Source: Amphritea pacifica (GTDB lineage: Bacteria; Pseudomonadota; Gammaproteobacteria; Pseudomonadales; Balneatricaceae). Taken from it: 64,000 nt of DNA. Below the pieces are notes generated by a model that was not told the origin of the DNA, did not search any database, and was given only the letters and a program-made list of their open reading frames with translations. The translations under genes were made by a program, and so were the position numbers. Below, piece after piece: positions 52,681 through 63,068 of the stretch; the stretch's first letter is position 1, and the number at the start of each line of letters is the position of its first letter. Location: contig NZ_JAFFZO010000020.1 of assembly GCF_016924145.1 (NCBI RefSeq), positions 30,857 through 94,856 of the forward strand. The letters are read 5' to 3'.

Positions 52681-55152
52681 CTATTCTAACCGATCAGCCC
52701 GGTCAAGTTTAGTCAGGCGCAGGGCATTACCTACCACTACGAGTGAACTGGCGGACATTCCGATTGCCGCCATCCATGGGGCGATCATCCCGGCGGCAGC
52801 CAGCGGCAGGGCGATCAGATTATAGAGAATCGCCCAGCCAAGGTTCTGGCGGATATTCGCGCGGGTGCGCCGGGCCAGCCGGAGCGCCTGTGGCAGGCGC
52901 ACCAGTTCACTGGAGATCAGCACCGCATCGGCATTGGTTTTAGCCAGGTCGGTGGCTGAGCCCATGGCAATCGACGTCTGGGCTCCGGCCAGCACCGGGA
53001 TATCGTTGATTCCGTCACCCACCATGATCAGTTGAGCACCATTATCCTGCAGCTGCTGAATATGCTGTAGTTTCTGTTCCGGACTGACACCGGAGATCAC
53101 GGCATCGATTTTAAGTTGTCGGGCGATATGCTCAACGGCAGCGGAGCTGTCGCCTGTCAGCATCTGCACCTCAAGGCCCATGCTTTGTAACTGTTGCACC
53201 ATGTTGGCCGCTTGTTTGCGGGCTGGGTCATTGAGGCCAAACCAGGCTAGCGGTTCGGTTTCGCTGGCGAGCAGAAGCCACTGTCCCTCGGTGTCTGGTG
53301 CATCGGTGAAATCCAGTTGCTGGCTGCATAGCTGCGTAGCGAAAGCGGGTTTTCCGATAAAATAGCGTTTTCCGGCAATACTGCCTTCCAGTCCCTGGCC
53401 CACATGATTCTTGAGTTGATCGGCGGCAATCACCTGGTGTTGCTGGCTGAGACGGTGGAACGCTTTGGCGATCGGGTGCTCAGAGTGAGCCTCCAGGGCG
53501 GCGGCAATATCCAGGCATTCCTGTGCAGTCATTTTTGCAAGGGGGGTGGTGTTATGCAGCGACAGATTGCCCTCGGTCAGGGTGCCGGTTTTATCGAACA
53601 CAATATGGGTTGCCCTGGCAAGACTTTCGAGCACATGGCCCCGGGTGATCAGTAAGCCGTGCTGACGTAATGTGCCGGTGGCTGCCGTTAAGGCTGTCGG
53701 TGTTGCCAGTGACAGTGCGCATGGACAGGTAATAACCAGCACTGAGAGCGTGACCCAAAAAGCATGGTCGGGGTTTATCTGCCACCAGACCAGTCCGACG
53801 GTGGCAGCAACGATCAGCACCGCGGTGACAAAATATCCCGATACGGTATCCGCCAGTCGGGCAACCCTGGGTTTCTCTTCATGAGCCCGTTCCAGTAGTC
53901 GAACAATGGAGGAGAGCTGAGAACTGGCTCCGACCTGAGTCACCTCGAGATCGATCGGGTTTTCGACATTGATAGTGCCGCCCACCACTTTATCACCCTC
54001 GCGCTTGGTCAGGGGGAGATACTCCCCGGTCAGGGCTGATTCATCGATACTGCTGCTGCCCTTAACAATTACGCCATCGGCGGGGATGGTATGTCCCGGC
54101 TTGACCAGAATACGGTTGCCCTGTTGTAGTTCATTGGCGGCAACAATTTTCTCGCCGTCGTCGGTGTAGAGAGTGGCGCTGGCGGGCAGCAGGTTGAGCA
54201 GTGCGTTGCCTGCTTTTCCGGTTCGGTGGCGTGCTTTCATCTCCAGAAAACGGCCGATCAGCAGAAAGAAGGTGAACATACTGACGGAGTCATAGTAGAC
54301 CTCGCCGCTGGCGGTGACGGTTGCCCAGATGCTGGCAATGTAAGCACCGCCGATGGCGATAGAAACCGGCAGATCCATCGTCAGATGGCGGGTACGGAGG
54401 TCTCGCAGAGCCGCCTGAAAGAACGGCCTTGAGGCATAGAAAACCACCGGCGTAGCTAATACCAGGCTGGCCCAGCGGATGAAATTTTCATAATCGCTTT
54501 CCAGGCTGGCGCCGGCACCGGTGTAGAGAGCAACGGCGAGCATCATTATCTGCATCGTGAAGACCCCGGCAATGCCCAGCCTGCGCATGGCCCGCTTGGT
54601 CTCCTGTTCCAGCAGTTGCTCCTCTTTGTCCGGGTGATAGGGGTGTCCCTGATAGCCGATACTGTGCATCGCGATAAAGATGTCACTGAGATGGATCTTC
54701 TGTTCATCCCACTGCACCCGGGCGCGGTGGTTTGTCAGGTTGACGCTGGCCGCTATCACGCCTTCGAGTGAGCCGATATGGTGCTCAAGTAGCCAGACAC
54801 AGGCAGCGCAGGTTATTCCTTCGATTACCAGTGTCGCCTGCCGGCTGCCGTCGGCCAGCTCGGCAACAAAGTGGGTCTGTACACTGTGATGGTCATACAG
54901 CTCGAACTCGGCGCGTAACTGTTTACTGGCGCTGATGGATTCTGGGGATGCTGCTTCAGAGGTGCGGTGCTTATAGTAGTTTTCCAGACCTCCGTCCGCT
55001 ATCACCTGCGCGACCGCCTGACAGCCCGGACAACACATCTGCCTCGGCTGGCCACCGATAACCGTATAAAACTGGCTGCCCGCCGGAATATCCAGGCCGC
55101 AGTGAAAACAGCCACTTTCCTGGTGCAGATGACCTTCAGAGGCATTCATCAC
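52681..55152 (-). CDS. ccoI: Copper-translocating P-type ATPase for cbb3 oxidase (CcoI/FixI)
   Basis: The 823-residue protein has an N-terminal Cys-rich part ([18 protein letters not shown]), a heavy-metal domain with [14 protein letters not shown], eight helices, the ion-path motif [11 protein letters not shown], the phosphorylation site DKTGTLTEG and [12 protein letters not shown]. The N-terminal FHCG..CCPGC segment separates CcoI from CopA. It delivers copper for the CcoN active site. It is followed by ccoS and preceded by ccoH with a 3-bp gap. Confidence 0.94.
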   Translation of the reverse strand: MMNASEGHLHQESGCFHCGLDIPAGSQFYTVIGGQPRQMCCPGCQAVAQVIADGGLENYYKHRTSEAASPESISASKQLRAEFELYDHHSVQTHFVAELADGSRQATLVIEGITCAACVWLLEHHIGSLEGVIAASVNLTNHRARVQWDEQKIHLSDIFIAMHSIGYQGHPYHPDKEEQLLEQETKRAMRRLGIAGVFTMQIMMLAVALYTGAGASLESDYENFIRWASLVLATPVVFYASRPFFQAALRDLRTRHLTMDLPVSIAIGGAYIASIWATVTASGEVYYDSVSMFTFFLLIGRFLEMKARHRTGKAGNALLNLLPASATLYTDDGEKIVAANELQQGNRILVKPGHTIPADGVIVKGSSSIDESALTGEYLPLTKREGDKVVGGTINVENPIDLEVTQVGASSQLSSIVRLLERAHEEKPRVARLADTVSGYFVTAVLIVAATVGLVWWQINPDHAFWVTLSVLVITCPCALSLATPTALTAATGTLRQHGLLITRGHVLESLARATHIVFDKTGTLTEGNLSLHNTTPLAKMTAQECLDIAAALEAHSEHPIAKAFHRLSQQHQVIAADQLKNHVGQGLEGSIAGKRYFIGKPAFATQLCSQQLDFTDAPDTEGQWLLLASETEPLAWFGLNDPARKQAANMVQQLQSMGLEVQMLTGDSSAAVEHIARQLKIDAVISGVSPEQKLQHIQQLQDNGAQLIMVGDGINDIPVLAGAQTSIAMGSATDLAKTNADAVLISSELVRLPQALRLARRTRANIRQNLGWAILYNLIALPLAAAGMIAPWMAAIGMSASSLVVVGNALRLTKLDRADRLE

Positions 55153-55155
55153 AGG

Positions 55156-55662
55156 TTACTGAGTACCCAATATGAAAATTTGTTGATCGTAAGGGGGGGC
55201 AGCCTCATTGATCAGTTGCCAGTCTTTGCTTTCAGGACTGATGATCAGCTTTCGGTTGCCTTTGAGCGTGTTGTTCAGCTCACCGGCATAGTGCCCCGGC
55301 CGAAGTTGATGCAGGGGGATAATAATATCCAGACTGGCCTTGGTTGGGTGACCAATGGTCAGTAGCAGTTTCTCAGGCAGGGGCTGGTTTTGTGCGCTGA
55401 GAAGCTCCAGATTGATGTCGTTGGTCAGTGTGTCGAATTTAAGCTTGCCACTCAGACCCAGCAGACGCGCAGCTTCTTTAAGACGATTGTCCTCATGGAA
55501 CGATTTGGCCTGTTTGGTGTATTCCTCAAGCACAACACCATCATTAGTGACGATCGACGCCGTGATGTAGATGGCGGAGTAGAGTACGGTAGCAATCAGC
55601 GGGGCCAGAATAAACCACAGCCAGGGTTGCTTAAACCAGGGTCCGATTTGTTGATCAGTCAT
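55156..55662 (-). CDS. ccoH: FixH/CcoH family protein
   Basis: The 168-residue protein has one N-terminal helix (PWLWFILAPLIATVLYSAIY) and a periplasmic domain with VVLEEYTKQAKSFHEDNRLKE-like amphipathic segment and an HLRPGHYAGEL-type strand (HQLRPGHYAGEL). These match FixH/CcoH, which binds CcoP during cbb3 assembly. It lies between ccoG and ccoI, as in other bacteria. Confidence 0.88.
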   Translation of the reverse strand: MTDQQIGPWFKQPWLWFILAPLIATVLYSAIYITASIVTNDGVVLEEYTKQAKSFHEDNRLKEAARLLGLSGKLKFDTLTNDINLELLSAQNQPLPEKLLLTIGHPTKASLDIIIPLHQLRPGHYAGELNNTLKGNRKLIISPESKDWQLINEAAPPYDQQIFILGTQ

Positions 55663-55747
55663 ATGTTTCCTTAAAAAAGAAATAGCTGCTCGGAAGTGAA
55701 TCCGGCAGCTATTCTAACTCAGTCAAATGGGGGAGGGTAGGCTTAGC

Positions 55748-57181
55748 TTAGCGTTTCACTGGGCCAATAAAGCGATTATCCTCTTCCACCAAAATGCTCT
55801 TATCATCCAGCGCCTGAACTTTGAAGGTAATATCGTAGTTCGGGCGTTCAAGGAAGCGAGGGTCTGCCTGAAGACTGATTGGATGGTCCAGCAGTTCGCC
55901 AGAACGGATCAGTACTTCGCTGTCACCCGCCATTTTGATCCCCTCTACACCTGTCACTTCGATACTGAAGCGATGGTCGATCTGCGATTTATTGGCGAGT
56001 TTGAGAGTATAAACGTTTTCAATCATGCCGTTTGACGCTTCGACGTAGAGTTGACCCCGGTCACGAATTATATCAACTTCAAGCGGTACCCTGCTGTACA
56101 GGGTGTAGCTGAACGCAATAAACATCGCGCAGATGGCGATAAAATAACCGATCAGGCGTGGCCGGAGGATATGGGTTGTTCCTCCCTTGAGCGCATGTTC
56201 TGTCGTATAACGAATCAGGCCCCGCTCATACCCCATACGGTCCATAATATCGTCGCACACATCAACACAGGCACCACAGGCAACACACTCATATTGCAGT
56301 CCGTCACGGATATCGATACCCACCGGGCAGACATGGACGCAGTTATCACAATCTATACAGTCGCCCAGTCCCTGAGCCTTGTAATCAACGCCTTTTTTCC
56401 GTTTACCGCGATTTTCACCGCGAATGTCATCATAGGATATGATCAGTGTATCCTGATCAAACATAACGCTCTGGAAGCGGGCGTAAGGGCACATGTAGAT
56501 ACACACCTGCTCACGCATCCAGCCTGCATTGGCGTAAGTGGCGACCGTCAGGAAACCGATCCACCAGGTTTCCCAGGGGCCCAGATTCCAGGAGATAACG
56601 GAGGGAACCAGTTCGCGGATCGGAGTAAAATAGCCGACAAACGCGATAGCAGACGCGGCAGCGATGATCAGCCATATCGCATGCTTAGCTGTTTTGCGGG
56701 CGATCTTTTCTCCGCTCCAGCCGGCTTTATCCATACGCATTCTCTGGTTGCGATCACCCTCTGTGACCCGCTCAGCCCAGATAAAAAACCAGGTCCAGAC
56801 AAATTGGGGGCAGGCATAGCCGCACCAGAGCCGGCCGGCAAACACGGTGACAAAGAACAGGGTGAAGGCAAGAATTATCAGCAGCCAGGAGAGAAGCATG
56901 AAATCCTGGGGCCAGAAGGTGAAACCAAATACATGGAATTGACGGCTTGGCAGATCAAATAGAACAGCCTGATGACCATCCCATTGAATCCAGGAGAAAC
57001 CGTAAAACATTACCAGCATCATAAAGCCGGAGATAGTTCGAAAGTTCTTAAAGAACCCTTTGTAGTACTTTACATAGATATGCTCACGTTTAGCATACAG
57101 GTCGTAATTTTCATCGCCTCTATTGCCTTTTGGAGTCACATCCTTAACTGGTATTTGATTCATACCATTCCTCACCATCAA
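55748..57181 (-). CDS. ccoG: Cytochrome c oxidase accessory protein CcoG
   Basis: The 477-residue membrane protein has five helices and two ferredoxin-type clusters, CIDCDNCVHVCP and CVACGACVDVCDD, plus CGYACPQFVWT in a membrane loop and a C-terminal Ig-like periplasmic domain. It is of the RdxA/FixG family and reduces copper for CcoI. It leads the ccoGHIS group, 148 bp after ccoP and beyond a terminator. Two in-frame ATG codons lie near the start: 57179-57181 and four codons on. Confidence 0.93.
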   Translation of the reverse strand: MMVRNGMNQIPVKDVTPKGNRGDENYDLYAKREHIYVKYYKGFFKNFRTISGFMMLVMFYGFSWIQWDGHQAVLFDLPSRQFHVFGFTFWPQDFMLLSWLLIILAFTLFFVTVFAGRLWCGYACPQFVWTWFFIWAERVTEGDRNQRMRMDKAGWSGEKIARKTAKHAIWLIIAAASAIAFVGYFTPIRELVPSVISWNLGPWETWWIGFLTVATYANAGWMREQVCIYMCPYARFQSVMFDQDTLIISYDDIRGENRGKRKKGVDYKAQGLGDCIDCDNCVHVCPVGIDIRDGLQYECVACGACVDVCDDIMDRMGYERGLIRYTTEHALKGGTTHILRPRLIGYFIAICAMFIAFSYTLYSRVPLEVDIIRDRGQLYVEASNGMIENVYTLKLANKSQIDHRFSIEVTGVEGIKMAGDSEVLIRSGELLDHPISLQADPRFLERPNYDITFKVQALDDKSILVEEDNRFIGPVKR

Positions 57182-57277
57182 GTAGTCGAAATACCAACAC
57201 CAAAACCGTCTGAACTATGGTTTATTAGTGAATTTGAATATTATACCCGGTTTAATGCAGTATTTAAGCGGTAGTAC

Positions 57278-57316
57278 AAAAAAAGGCGATATGATTTGCA
57301 TCATATCGCCTTTTTT
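57278..57316 (-). terminator. Terminator between ccoP and ccoG
   Basis: GGCGATATGAT-TTGC-ATCATATCGCC is a perfect 11-bp stem flanked by an A-run on the left and a T-run on the right, so it works in both directions. It lies 14 bp after the ccoP stop and separates structural from assembly genes. Confidence 0.92.
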
Positions 57317-57329
57317 ATTGATCTGAACC

Positions 57330-58214
57330 TTACTTGTTAGACAGGCTGTATACGTAAGCGGCGATCAGAGTGATCTTGTCATCGCTTAGCAGATCTTTGT
57401 GTGCTGGCATAACACCGTTACGACCGGTACGGATTGTGTGGCTGATCTGCTCGAAAGAGCCGCCATACAACCAGGTGTTGTCGGTCAGGTTTGGTGCGCC
57501 CAGAGCCTGGGTTCCCTTACCATCAGCGCCGTGACATGCAGTACACAGAGCCTGGAACTGTTGCTTACCGCGCGCCGCCATATCAGCATCGTGCTCTGCA
57601 CCGCTCAGTGACAATACGTAGCTTGTCACATCACGAACACCCTCTTCACCCAGGACAGGGCCCCAGGCAGGCATAGCGCCCTGACGACCGTTAGCGATAG
57701 TCTGCTTGATAGTGGCAGGAGCACCACCGTACAGCCAGTCACCGTCGGTCAGGTTAGGGAAGCCATGTGCGCCAGCGCCGGTAGCACCGTGACACAGTGA
57801 GCAGTTGTTAGCAAACATCCGCTGACCGATTTTCAGGCCGTCAGGCTGTGATTGCAGATCTTCAATAGACATGGCCGCGTATTTAGCGAAAACAGGCTTG
57901 TAAACCTCTTCAGCGTGCGCCATCTCTTCTTCGTATTGACCTACGGAGGACCAGCCGTAAAAACCTTTTACGTTAGCCAGGCCGTAAAGACCCAGATAGG
58001 CAATACCGAAGATAACAGTGGCCACAAACATCTGAAACCACCAGCCCGGAAGTGGGTTGTCATACTCTTCGATACCATCGAAAGAATGCCCCAGAGTTTC
58101 CTCTGTAGCTTCCTTGTGTGGTTCGCTCTTACGCGTGGCAAGCAGCAACCAGGAACAACCCAGAATCACTGCCAGGGTAATTGCCCATACCCATGCGTTC
58201 CAAAAAGCACTCAT
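57330..58214 (-). CDS. ccoP: cbb3 cytochrome oxidase diheme subunit CcoP
   Basis: The 294-residue protein has two N-terminal helices with YDNPLPGWW (51-59), then two cytochrome c domains with CSLCH at 138-142 and CTACH at 224-228. It passes electrons from cytochrome c to CcoO/CcoN in the inner membrane. Its start overlaps the ccoQ stop by 4 bp. Confidence 0.96.
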   Translation of the reverse strand: MSAFWNAWVWAITLAVILGCSWLLLATRKSEPHKEATEETLGHSFDGIEEYDNPLPGWWFQMFVATVIFGIAYLGLYGLANVKGFYGWSSVGQYEEEMAHAEEVYKPVFAKYAAMSIEDLQSQPDGLKIGQRMFANNCSLCHGATGAGAHGFPNLTDGDWLYGGAPATIKQTIANGRQGAMPAWGPVLGEEGVRDVTSYVLSLSGAEHDADMAARGKQQFQALCTACHGADGKGTQALGAPNLTDNTWLYGGSFEQISHTIRTGRNGVMPAHKDLLSDDKITLIAAYVYSLSNK

Positions 58215-58399
58215 TTTTCATTTCTCCCGTCATTGGTCTCATCTGCATTTGCAGGCCCCTCATCCTCATCGGCAAAGGGCAGTTGTGATGCCTCATCAAA
58301 TCGCTTGCGGTTACCCGGTAAAAGCACCCAGATAAACAGCGCGATAAAGGTGATAATCATCACTGCGGGCAGATATGGACCATAAACTTCGTAGCTCAC
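58211..58399 (-). CDS. ccoQ: cbb3 cytochrome oxidase subunit CcoQ
   Basis: The 62-residue protein has one helix (VMIITFIALFIWVLLP) followed by a polar tail starting GNRKRFDEASQLPFADED, the CcoQ pattern. It stabilises the oxidase complex. It overlaps ccoP by 4 bp and follows ccoO by 5 bp. Confidence 0.92.
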   Translation of the reverse strand: MSYEVYGPYLPAVMIITFIALFIWVLLPGNRKRFDEASQLPFADEDEGPANADETNDGRNEK

Positions 58400-58404
58400 T
58401 CGAA

Positions 58405-59025
58405 TTACCGCTTGTTGGTATATTGAGAGTGGGTTTTACCAAGTGCCTGTAGGTATGAAACCAGGGCGTCGATCTCTGCCTTGCCTTCAACCTGCTCCCG
58501 TGCTTTGCTAGCATCTTCCTCGGTGTATGGAACACCCAGTTTAGCGAGAACTCGCATCTTGGCAGCCGTATCTTCACCAGACAGTTTGTTTTCAAACAGC
58601 CATGGGTAAGCGGGCATCTTGGACTCAGGTACCACATCCCGTGGGTTGAACAGGTGTGCACGGTGCCAGTCATTACTGTAACGACCACCTACGCGGGCCA
58701 GATCCGGACCGGTACGCTTAGAACCCCACAGGAACGGATGCTCCCATACGAATTCATTCGCCGTTGAGTAGTGACCGTAACGCTCAGTCTCTGCCCGGAA
58801 AGGACGGATCTGCTGTGAGTGACATACATAGCAGCCTTCACGGATAAAGATATCACGGCCTTCAAGTTCAAGAGGAGTATACGTACGCAGGCCTTCAATC
58901 GGCTTGGTAGTCGCATTCGCAAAGAACAGAGGTACGATTTCAGCAAGACCACCACCACTGATTACCAGGATAATCAGCAGGATCATCAGGCCAATGTTCT
59001 TTTCAATCGTTTCATGCTTGATCAT
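58405..59025 (-). CDS. ccoO: cbb3 cytochrome oxidase monoheme subunit CcoO
   Basis: The 206-residue protein has one N-terminal helix ([18 protein letters not shown]) and a heme c site CYVCH at 65-69 ([14 protein letters not shown]). [11 protein letters not shown] carries the methionine ligand. It is the second gene of ccoNOQP, 20 bp after ccoN. Confidence 0.96.
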   Translation of the reverse strand: MIKHETIEKNIGLMILLIILVISGGGLAEIVPLFFANATTKPIEGLRTYTPLELEGRDIFIREGCYVCHSQQIRPFRAETERYGHYSTANEFVWEHPFLWGSKRTGPDLARVGGRYSNDWHRAHLFNPRDVVPESKMPAYPWLFENKLSGEDTAAKMRVLAKLGVPYTEEDASKAREQVEGKAEIDALVSYLQALGKTHSQYTNKR

Positions 59026-59045
59026 TTTATGTGCTCCTCTGATCC

Positions 59046-60476
59046 TTAAGCTGTCTGCGCAGATGCGTCAGCTGCAGGAGCTGTGCTGCCTTTACGAACA
59101 GTCTGCCAGACGTTGAATGCCATCAGCAGCATGCCGGTCAGGAAGAATGCACCACCCAGCGCACGGACGAAGAAACCAGGATGGCTCGCCTCGAGTGCTT
59201 CTACGAAGCTGTAAGTCAGGGTGCCGTCTTCGTTAACTGCGCGCCACATCAGACCTTGCAGGATACCGTTTACCCACATAGAGCAGATATACAGAACAGT
59301 ACCGATAGTAGCCAGCCAGAAGTGGGTGTTTACCAGAGCGATACTTGCCATCTGAGCTTTACCCCAGAGTTTAGGAATCATGTGGTAAACCGCACCGATA
59401 GAGATCATCGCAACCCAGCCCAGAGCACCCGCATGTACGTGACCGATAGTCCAGTCAGTGTAGTGGGACAGAGCGTTTACGGTCTTGATAGACATCATCG
59501 GACCTTCGAAGGTAGACATACCGTAGAAAGACAGAGATACAACCAGGAAGCGCAGTACCGGATCGGTACGCAGCTTATGCCATGCACCAGACAGGGTCAT
59601 CATACCGTTGATCATACCACCCCAGGAAGGCGCCAGCAGGATCAGGGACATCACCATACCCAGAGTCTGAGCGAAGTCAGGCAGGGAAGTATAGTGCAGG
59701 TGGTGACCACCAGCCCACATGTAGGTTGCGATCAGAGCCCAGAAGTGAACGACAGACAGGCGGTAAGAGTAGATTGGACGCTCAGCCTGCTTCGGTACGA
59801 AGTAGTACATCATGCCCAGGAAGCCCGCAGTCAGGAAGAAACCTACCGCGTTGTGTCCGTACCACCACTGCACCATCGCATCAACAGCACCTGGATATAC
59901 AGAGTAGGACTTGAACAGAGAAACAGGCATTGCTGCGCTGTTAACAATGTGCAGTACTGCCACTGTCAGGATAAATGCCATGTAAAACCAGTTACCCACG
60001 TAGATGTGAGATGTCTTACGCATCTTCACTGTACCCAGGAACACGATAGCGTAGGCCACCCAGACGACAGTGATCAGCAGATCAATTGGCCATTCCAGCT
60101 CGGCATACTCTTTAGACTGAGTAAAGCCCAGTGGCAGGGTGATCGCTGCACTCAGAATAACCAGTTGCCAGCCCCAGAAAGTAAAGGCCGCCAGTTTGTC
60201 AGAGATCAGACGGGTTTGGCTCGTACGCTGTACGACGTAGTAAGAGGTTGCGAACAGTGCGCAGCCTCCGAATGCAAAGATAACTGCGTTGGTATGCAAC
60301 GGACGCAAGCGACCGTATGTCAGCCAGGCAGTATCAAAGTTTAGTGCAGGCCATACTAACTGGGATGCGATTAACACGCCCACGGCCATTCCGACGATGC
60401 CCCATACCACTGTCATGATGGCGAATTGACGCACCACCTTGTAATTGTAGGTTGGGTGTTCAGCTGCTGTGCTCAT
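59046..60476 (-). CDS. ccoN: cbb3 cytochrome oxidase catalytic subunit CcoN
   Basis: The 476-residue protein has about twelve helices. Heme and copper ligands are placed in [52 protein letters not shown] and [14 protein letters not shown], the patterns of the high-affinity cbb3 oxidase. It reduces O2 at low oxygen. Two perfect FNR boxes lie 268 and 314 bp upstream, so the leader may be long. Confidence 0.97.
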   Translation of the reverse strand: MSTAAEHPTYNYKVVRQFAIMTVVWGIVGMAVGVLIASQLVWPALNFDTAWLTYGRLRPLHTNAVIFAFGGCALFATSYYVVQRTSQTRLISDKLAAFTFWGWQLVILSAAITLPLGFTQSKEYAELEWPIDLLITVVWVAYAIVFLGTVKMRKTSHIYVGNWFYMAFILTVAVLHIVNSAAMPVSLFKSYSVYPGAVDAMVQWWYGHNAVGFFLTAGFLGMMYYFVPKQAERPIYSYRLSVVHFWALIATYMWAGGHHLHYTSLPDFAQTLGMVMSLILLAPSWGGMINGMMTLSGAWHKLRTDPVLRFLVVSLSFYGMSTFEGPMMSIKTVNALSHYTDWTIGHVHAGALGWVAMISIGAVYHMIPKLWGKAQMASIALVNTHFWLATIGTVLYICSMWVNGILQGLMWRAVNEDGTLTYSFVEALEASHPGFFVRALGGAFFLTGMLLMAFNVWQTVRKGSTAPAADASAQTA

Positions 60477-60743
60477 ATCAGGCTCTCATCAACAAGCTAT
60501 TAGAAAGGTTTAGAAAGTAAATTTCCGCTGGCTATTATGTGGAAACAACGGTCACATTTCAATGCGTCAACGGTATTAGTTGCGACATAGTGCCGCAGTG
60601 CAAAACGTGTAAATCTCATCATATTTAAATATTTATTTGTTTTGTTGTTATTTTTAAATTGTTGAATATAAAAGAGATATTTATTTTTATTGTACGTTTG
60701 GATGTATGAGGTGATCATCGTTTAGTACTGTTTTTGTCAAAGG
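60477..60743 (-). promoter_or_regulatory. AT-rich long leader region of ccoN
   Basis: The 267 bp between ccoN and the first FNR box is rich in A and T (60600-60690 especially) and has no gene I trust; a 72-codon minus-strand frame there is low-complexity. If transcription starts about 41 bp from the box at 60744-60757, the leader would be about 230 bases. Confidence 0.45.
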
Positions 60744-60757
60744 TTGATATAGATCAA
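60744..60757. promoter_or_regulatory. FNR/Anr box, ccoN-proximal
   Basis: TTGATATAGATCAA is a perfect TTGAT-N4-ATCAA site. It is the nearer of two boxes to ccoN (288 bp from its start codon to the dyad end). Confidence 0.82.
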
Positions 60758-60789
60758 GCCAGTATCAAAAGTTACTAATTTGGCTTTTC

Positions 60790-60803
60790 TTGATATGGAT
60801 CAA
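60790..60803. promoter_or_regulatory. FNR/Anr box, hydrolase-proximal
   Basis: TTGATATGGATCAA is a second perfect site, 46 bp from the first. Its centre is 55 bp before the alpha/beta hydrolase start codon, suiting activation of that gene, so the pair may serve both directions. Confidence 0.82.
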
Positions 60804-60851
60804 GCCGGATTTGTCGCATAATTAGCTGTATTTCTGATCAGAGGGCGACGA

Positions 60852-61463
60852 ATGATTATTGAGGGCAGGGCTGAGAAAGCCCGGATATTGCTGGCCCATG
60901 GTGCCGGTGCGCCGATGGACAGCCTGTTTATGACCCAGTTGGCGGCAGGGCTAGCGACAGATGGTGTTGAAGTTATCCGGTTTGAATTTCCCTATATGCA
61001 GAAGCGCCGCATTGATGGCAAGAAACGTCCTCCGGACCGGCAGGGAGTATTGCTGGAGTATTTCACCCGGCTGATAGAGCAGTTCAGTCATGATGGTCTG
61101 CCGCTCTGGCTGGCAGGGAAATCTATGGGAGGGCGGATGGCTACCATGCTGGCGGATCATCCCGCCGTCACGGGGTGTTTTGTTTATGGCTATCCGTTTT
61201 ATCCACCCGGAAAACAGGATCGTCCCAGAGTTGAACACCTTTTCTCTGTCTCCCGGCCGGTACATATATTTCAGGGGTGCCGGGATAGTCTGGGACGAAA
61301 AGAGGTGGTCGATGAGTATCGGCTCTCAGGCTCAGTGGTTTTGCACTGGCTTGAAGACGGAGACCACGATTTAAAACCGAGAAAAATATCCGGAATTACT
61401 CAGGACGAACATATCGCTGATGCAGTAGAATCCACCCTGAAAATTATCAACCGCCATCATTGA
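60852..61463 (+). CDS. Alpha/beta hydrolase (KANL3/Tex30-like)
   Basis: The 203-residue protein has LLAHGAGAPMDS (oxyanion region), FEFPYMQKRR, the nucleophile elbow LAGKSMGGRM and a C-terminal GDHDLKPRK with the catalytic His. It matches the small dienelactone-like hydrolase family whose substrate is unknown. It is divergent from ccoN, shares the FNR boxes, and its stop lies just before rlmM's GTG. Confidence 0.85.
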   Translation: MIIEGRAEKARILLAHGAGAPMDSLFMTQLAAGLATDGVEVIRFEFPYMQKRRIDGKKRPPDRQGVLLEYFTRLIEQFSHDGLPLWLAGKSMGGRMATMLADHPAVTGCFVYGYPFYPPGKQDRPRVEHLFSVSRPVHIFQGCRDSLGRKEVVDEYRLSGSVVLHWLEDGDHDLKPRKISGITQDEHIADAVESTLKIINRHH

Positions 61464-61474
61464 GGTACACCGCT

Positions 61475-62542
61475 GTGAATCACCTTTTACTCTATTGCCG
61501 TCCGGGCTTCGAAAAAGAGTGTGCGGCCGAAGTGCGGGATTTGTGTGAGCAACAGGGTATCTACGGTTATTGTAAGCTTGAAGAGAACAGCGGTTATGCC
61601 CTGTTTGTCAGCCATCAGCCTGATGGCGCTTCACTGGCGGTTGAGACGCTACAGTTTCATGATCTGATCTTTGTACGTCAGTGGATAGCCTGTCTGCCAC
61701 TACTTGAGAGTATTAATACGGAAGACCGCATCGGTTCGCTGATGCCGCATGTGAGTGGTTTGCCGCAATGCAGCGAGTTATGGGTAGAACCTGCTGATAC
61801 CACTGATGGCCGTGAGATGCAGCGGTTCTGCAATAGCTTTGGTTCGGCATTCAGTCAGGTTTTGCGCAAACAGGGCGTCCTGCAGCGCAAGGCGGCTAAC
61901 CGGATGCATATTTTTGCCCTGTCCGGCAGCAGTTTCTATATCGGCTATGTCCCGGTTGCCAACTCAGCCCCCTGGCCGATGGGTATTATGCGCCTGAAAT
62001 TTCCCAATCAGGCTCCCAGCCGCTCGACCCTGAAGCTGGAAGAGGCGTGGCACTGGTTTATTCCTGAACAGCAGTGGCATCACTATATCAGTAGTGGTAA
62101 ACGGGCGGTCGATCTGGGTGCCGCACCAGGCGGCTGGACCTGGCAGTTGGTGAACCAGAATATGTTCGTCACCGCCATTGATAATGGCCCTATGGCGGAG
62201 TCACTCATGCAGACCGGGCAGGTTAAACATCTGACTGAAGATGCCTTCACGTATCAGCCGCACAAGCCCTGTGACTGGATGGTATGCGATATCGTTGATA
62301 AGCCGACCCGGGTGATAAAGCTGATGACCCGGTGGCTGGTTGAAGGCTGGTGCCGGGAAACCATTTTCAATCTCAAGCTACCGATGAAGCAGCGTTACCC
62401 TGAGGTGAAGCACTGTCTGGGGTATCTGCAGCAGGAGATGGATAACGCGGGTATTCACTGCCGTATTGCGGCAAAGCATCTGTATCACGATCGTGAGGAG
62501 ATAACGGTACATGTGCGACGGTCAGATCACTACGGTCAGTAG
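61475..62542 (+). CDS. rlmM: 23S rRNA 2'-O-ribose methyltransferase RlmM (C2498)
   Basis: From the GTG at 61475 the 355-residue protein starts MNHLLLYCRPGFEKECAAEV, exactly as RlmM does. It has a THUMP-like domain, then a Rossmann methyltransferase with VDLGAAPGGWTWQL, the catalytic Asp in CDIVDKP and Lys in FNLKLPMKQRY. The earlier in-frame TTG (61460) lies inside the hydrolase end and adds only five residues. GAGG stands about 10 bases upstream. Confidence 0.92.
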   Translation: MNHLLLYCRPGFEKECAAEVRDLCEQQGIYGYCKLEENSGYALFVSHQPDGASLAVETLQFHDLIFVRQWIACLPLLESINTEDRIGSLMPHVSGLPQCSELWVEPADTTDGREMQRFCNSFGSAFSQVLRKQGVLQRKAANRMHIFALSGSSFYIGYVPVANSAPWPMGIMRLKFPNQAPSRSTLKLEEAWHWFIPEQQWHHYISSGKRAVDLGAAPGGWTWQLVNQNMFVTAIDNGPMAESLMQTGQVKHLTEDAFTYQPHKPCDWMVCDIVDKPTRVIKLMTRWLVEGWCRETIFNLKLPMKQRYPEVKHCLGYLQQEMDNAGIHCRIAAKHLYHDREEITVHVRRSDHYGQ

Positions 62543-62600
62543 AGCGGGTCGCACAGCAGCCGTTATCAGGGTGGCGTAGCCTCTGGCGCAGATAACCACA

Positions 62601-62630
62601 GCAGGCCGCTTTGTAACAGGCCTGCTTGTT
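62601..62630 (+). terminator. Probable terminator after rlmM
   Basis: GCAGGCC and GGCCTGC pair over 7 bp around an 11-base loop, then TTGTTT. It lies just before the stop of the convergent ABM gene. Confidence 0.6.
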
Positions 62631-62632
62631 TG

Positions 62633-62914
62633 TCAGTGTTCCAGAAGGGTAACTTTCTCTTCTGTTTCCAGCATCGGCATAATCGCCTCCATGATCTGCT
62701 TACGCTCTTCAGAAGCGAACCAGCGTTGCCAGTCCTGAATGGTGCGAAATGTCGCCATTACAACCCGGTGATTCGGATCAAAACTGTTTTTTAGTGACTC
62801 CCCGGAGATAAAACCATGCGCCTGCATTGCCACCTGCAGGGTATTGCGGGCGGCTTTTTCGTAGTGTTCAGCCAGGTCGTCGGCAATATGGCGCTCAATC
62901 AGTACTCGAATCAT
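62633..62914 (-). CDS. ABM-domain (antibiotic biosynthesis monooxygenase-like) protein
   Basis: The 93-residue protein is a dimeric ferredoxin-like fold: IRVLIERHIADDLAEHYEKA, FISGESLKNSFDPNHRVVMA, and TIQDWQRWFASEERKQI are typical of the ABM group. The family includes heme-degrading and quinone-modifying enzymes and many of unknown function. It is a single gene divergent from the TusA-like gene. Confidence 0.82.
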   Translation of the reverse strand: MIRVLIERHIADDLAEHYEKAARNTLQVAMQAHGFISGESLKNSFDPNHRVVMATFRTIQDWQRWFASEERKQIMEAIMPMLETEEKVTLLEH

Positions 62915-62959
62915 CTTTGCTCTCCGTTAACTGAAGAAAATTATTTTCATTTATTTCAA

Positions 62960-62965
62960 TATAAT
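62960..62965 (+). promoter_or_regulatory. Candidate -10 of the TusA-like gene
   Basis: TATAAT occurs at 62960-62965 in the 154-bp divergent gap, about 100 bp before the gene. No good -35 is seen at 17 bp (GAAAAT-like), so the call is weak. Confidence 0.3.
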
Positions 62966-63068
62966 AGCACTGTTGAAACAGGTAAAATGTTATCAGTTAA
63001 AAAGATGGGTTTTTCTATACCGCTGAATTTGCGACAATATGTCTCCCGATGTAGTCGAGGTGGAGTAG

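Noticed and set aside
59181-60344. 387-codon plus-strand frame
   Set aside because: Antisense shadow of ccoN; it is rich in His, Gln and Arg as expected from reversed membrane codons.
60500-60718. 72-codon minus-strand frame in the ccoN leader
   Set aside because: Low-complexity Asn/Lys/Tyr/Ile composition from AT-rich DNA; no family.
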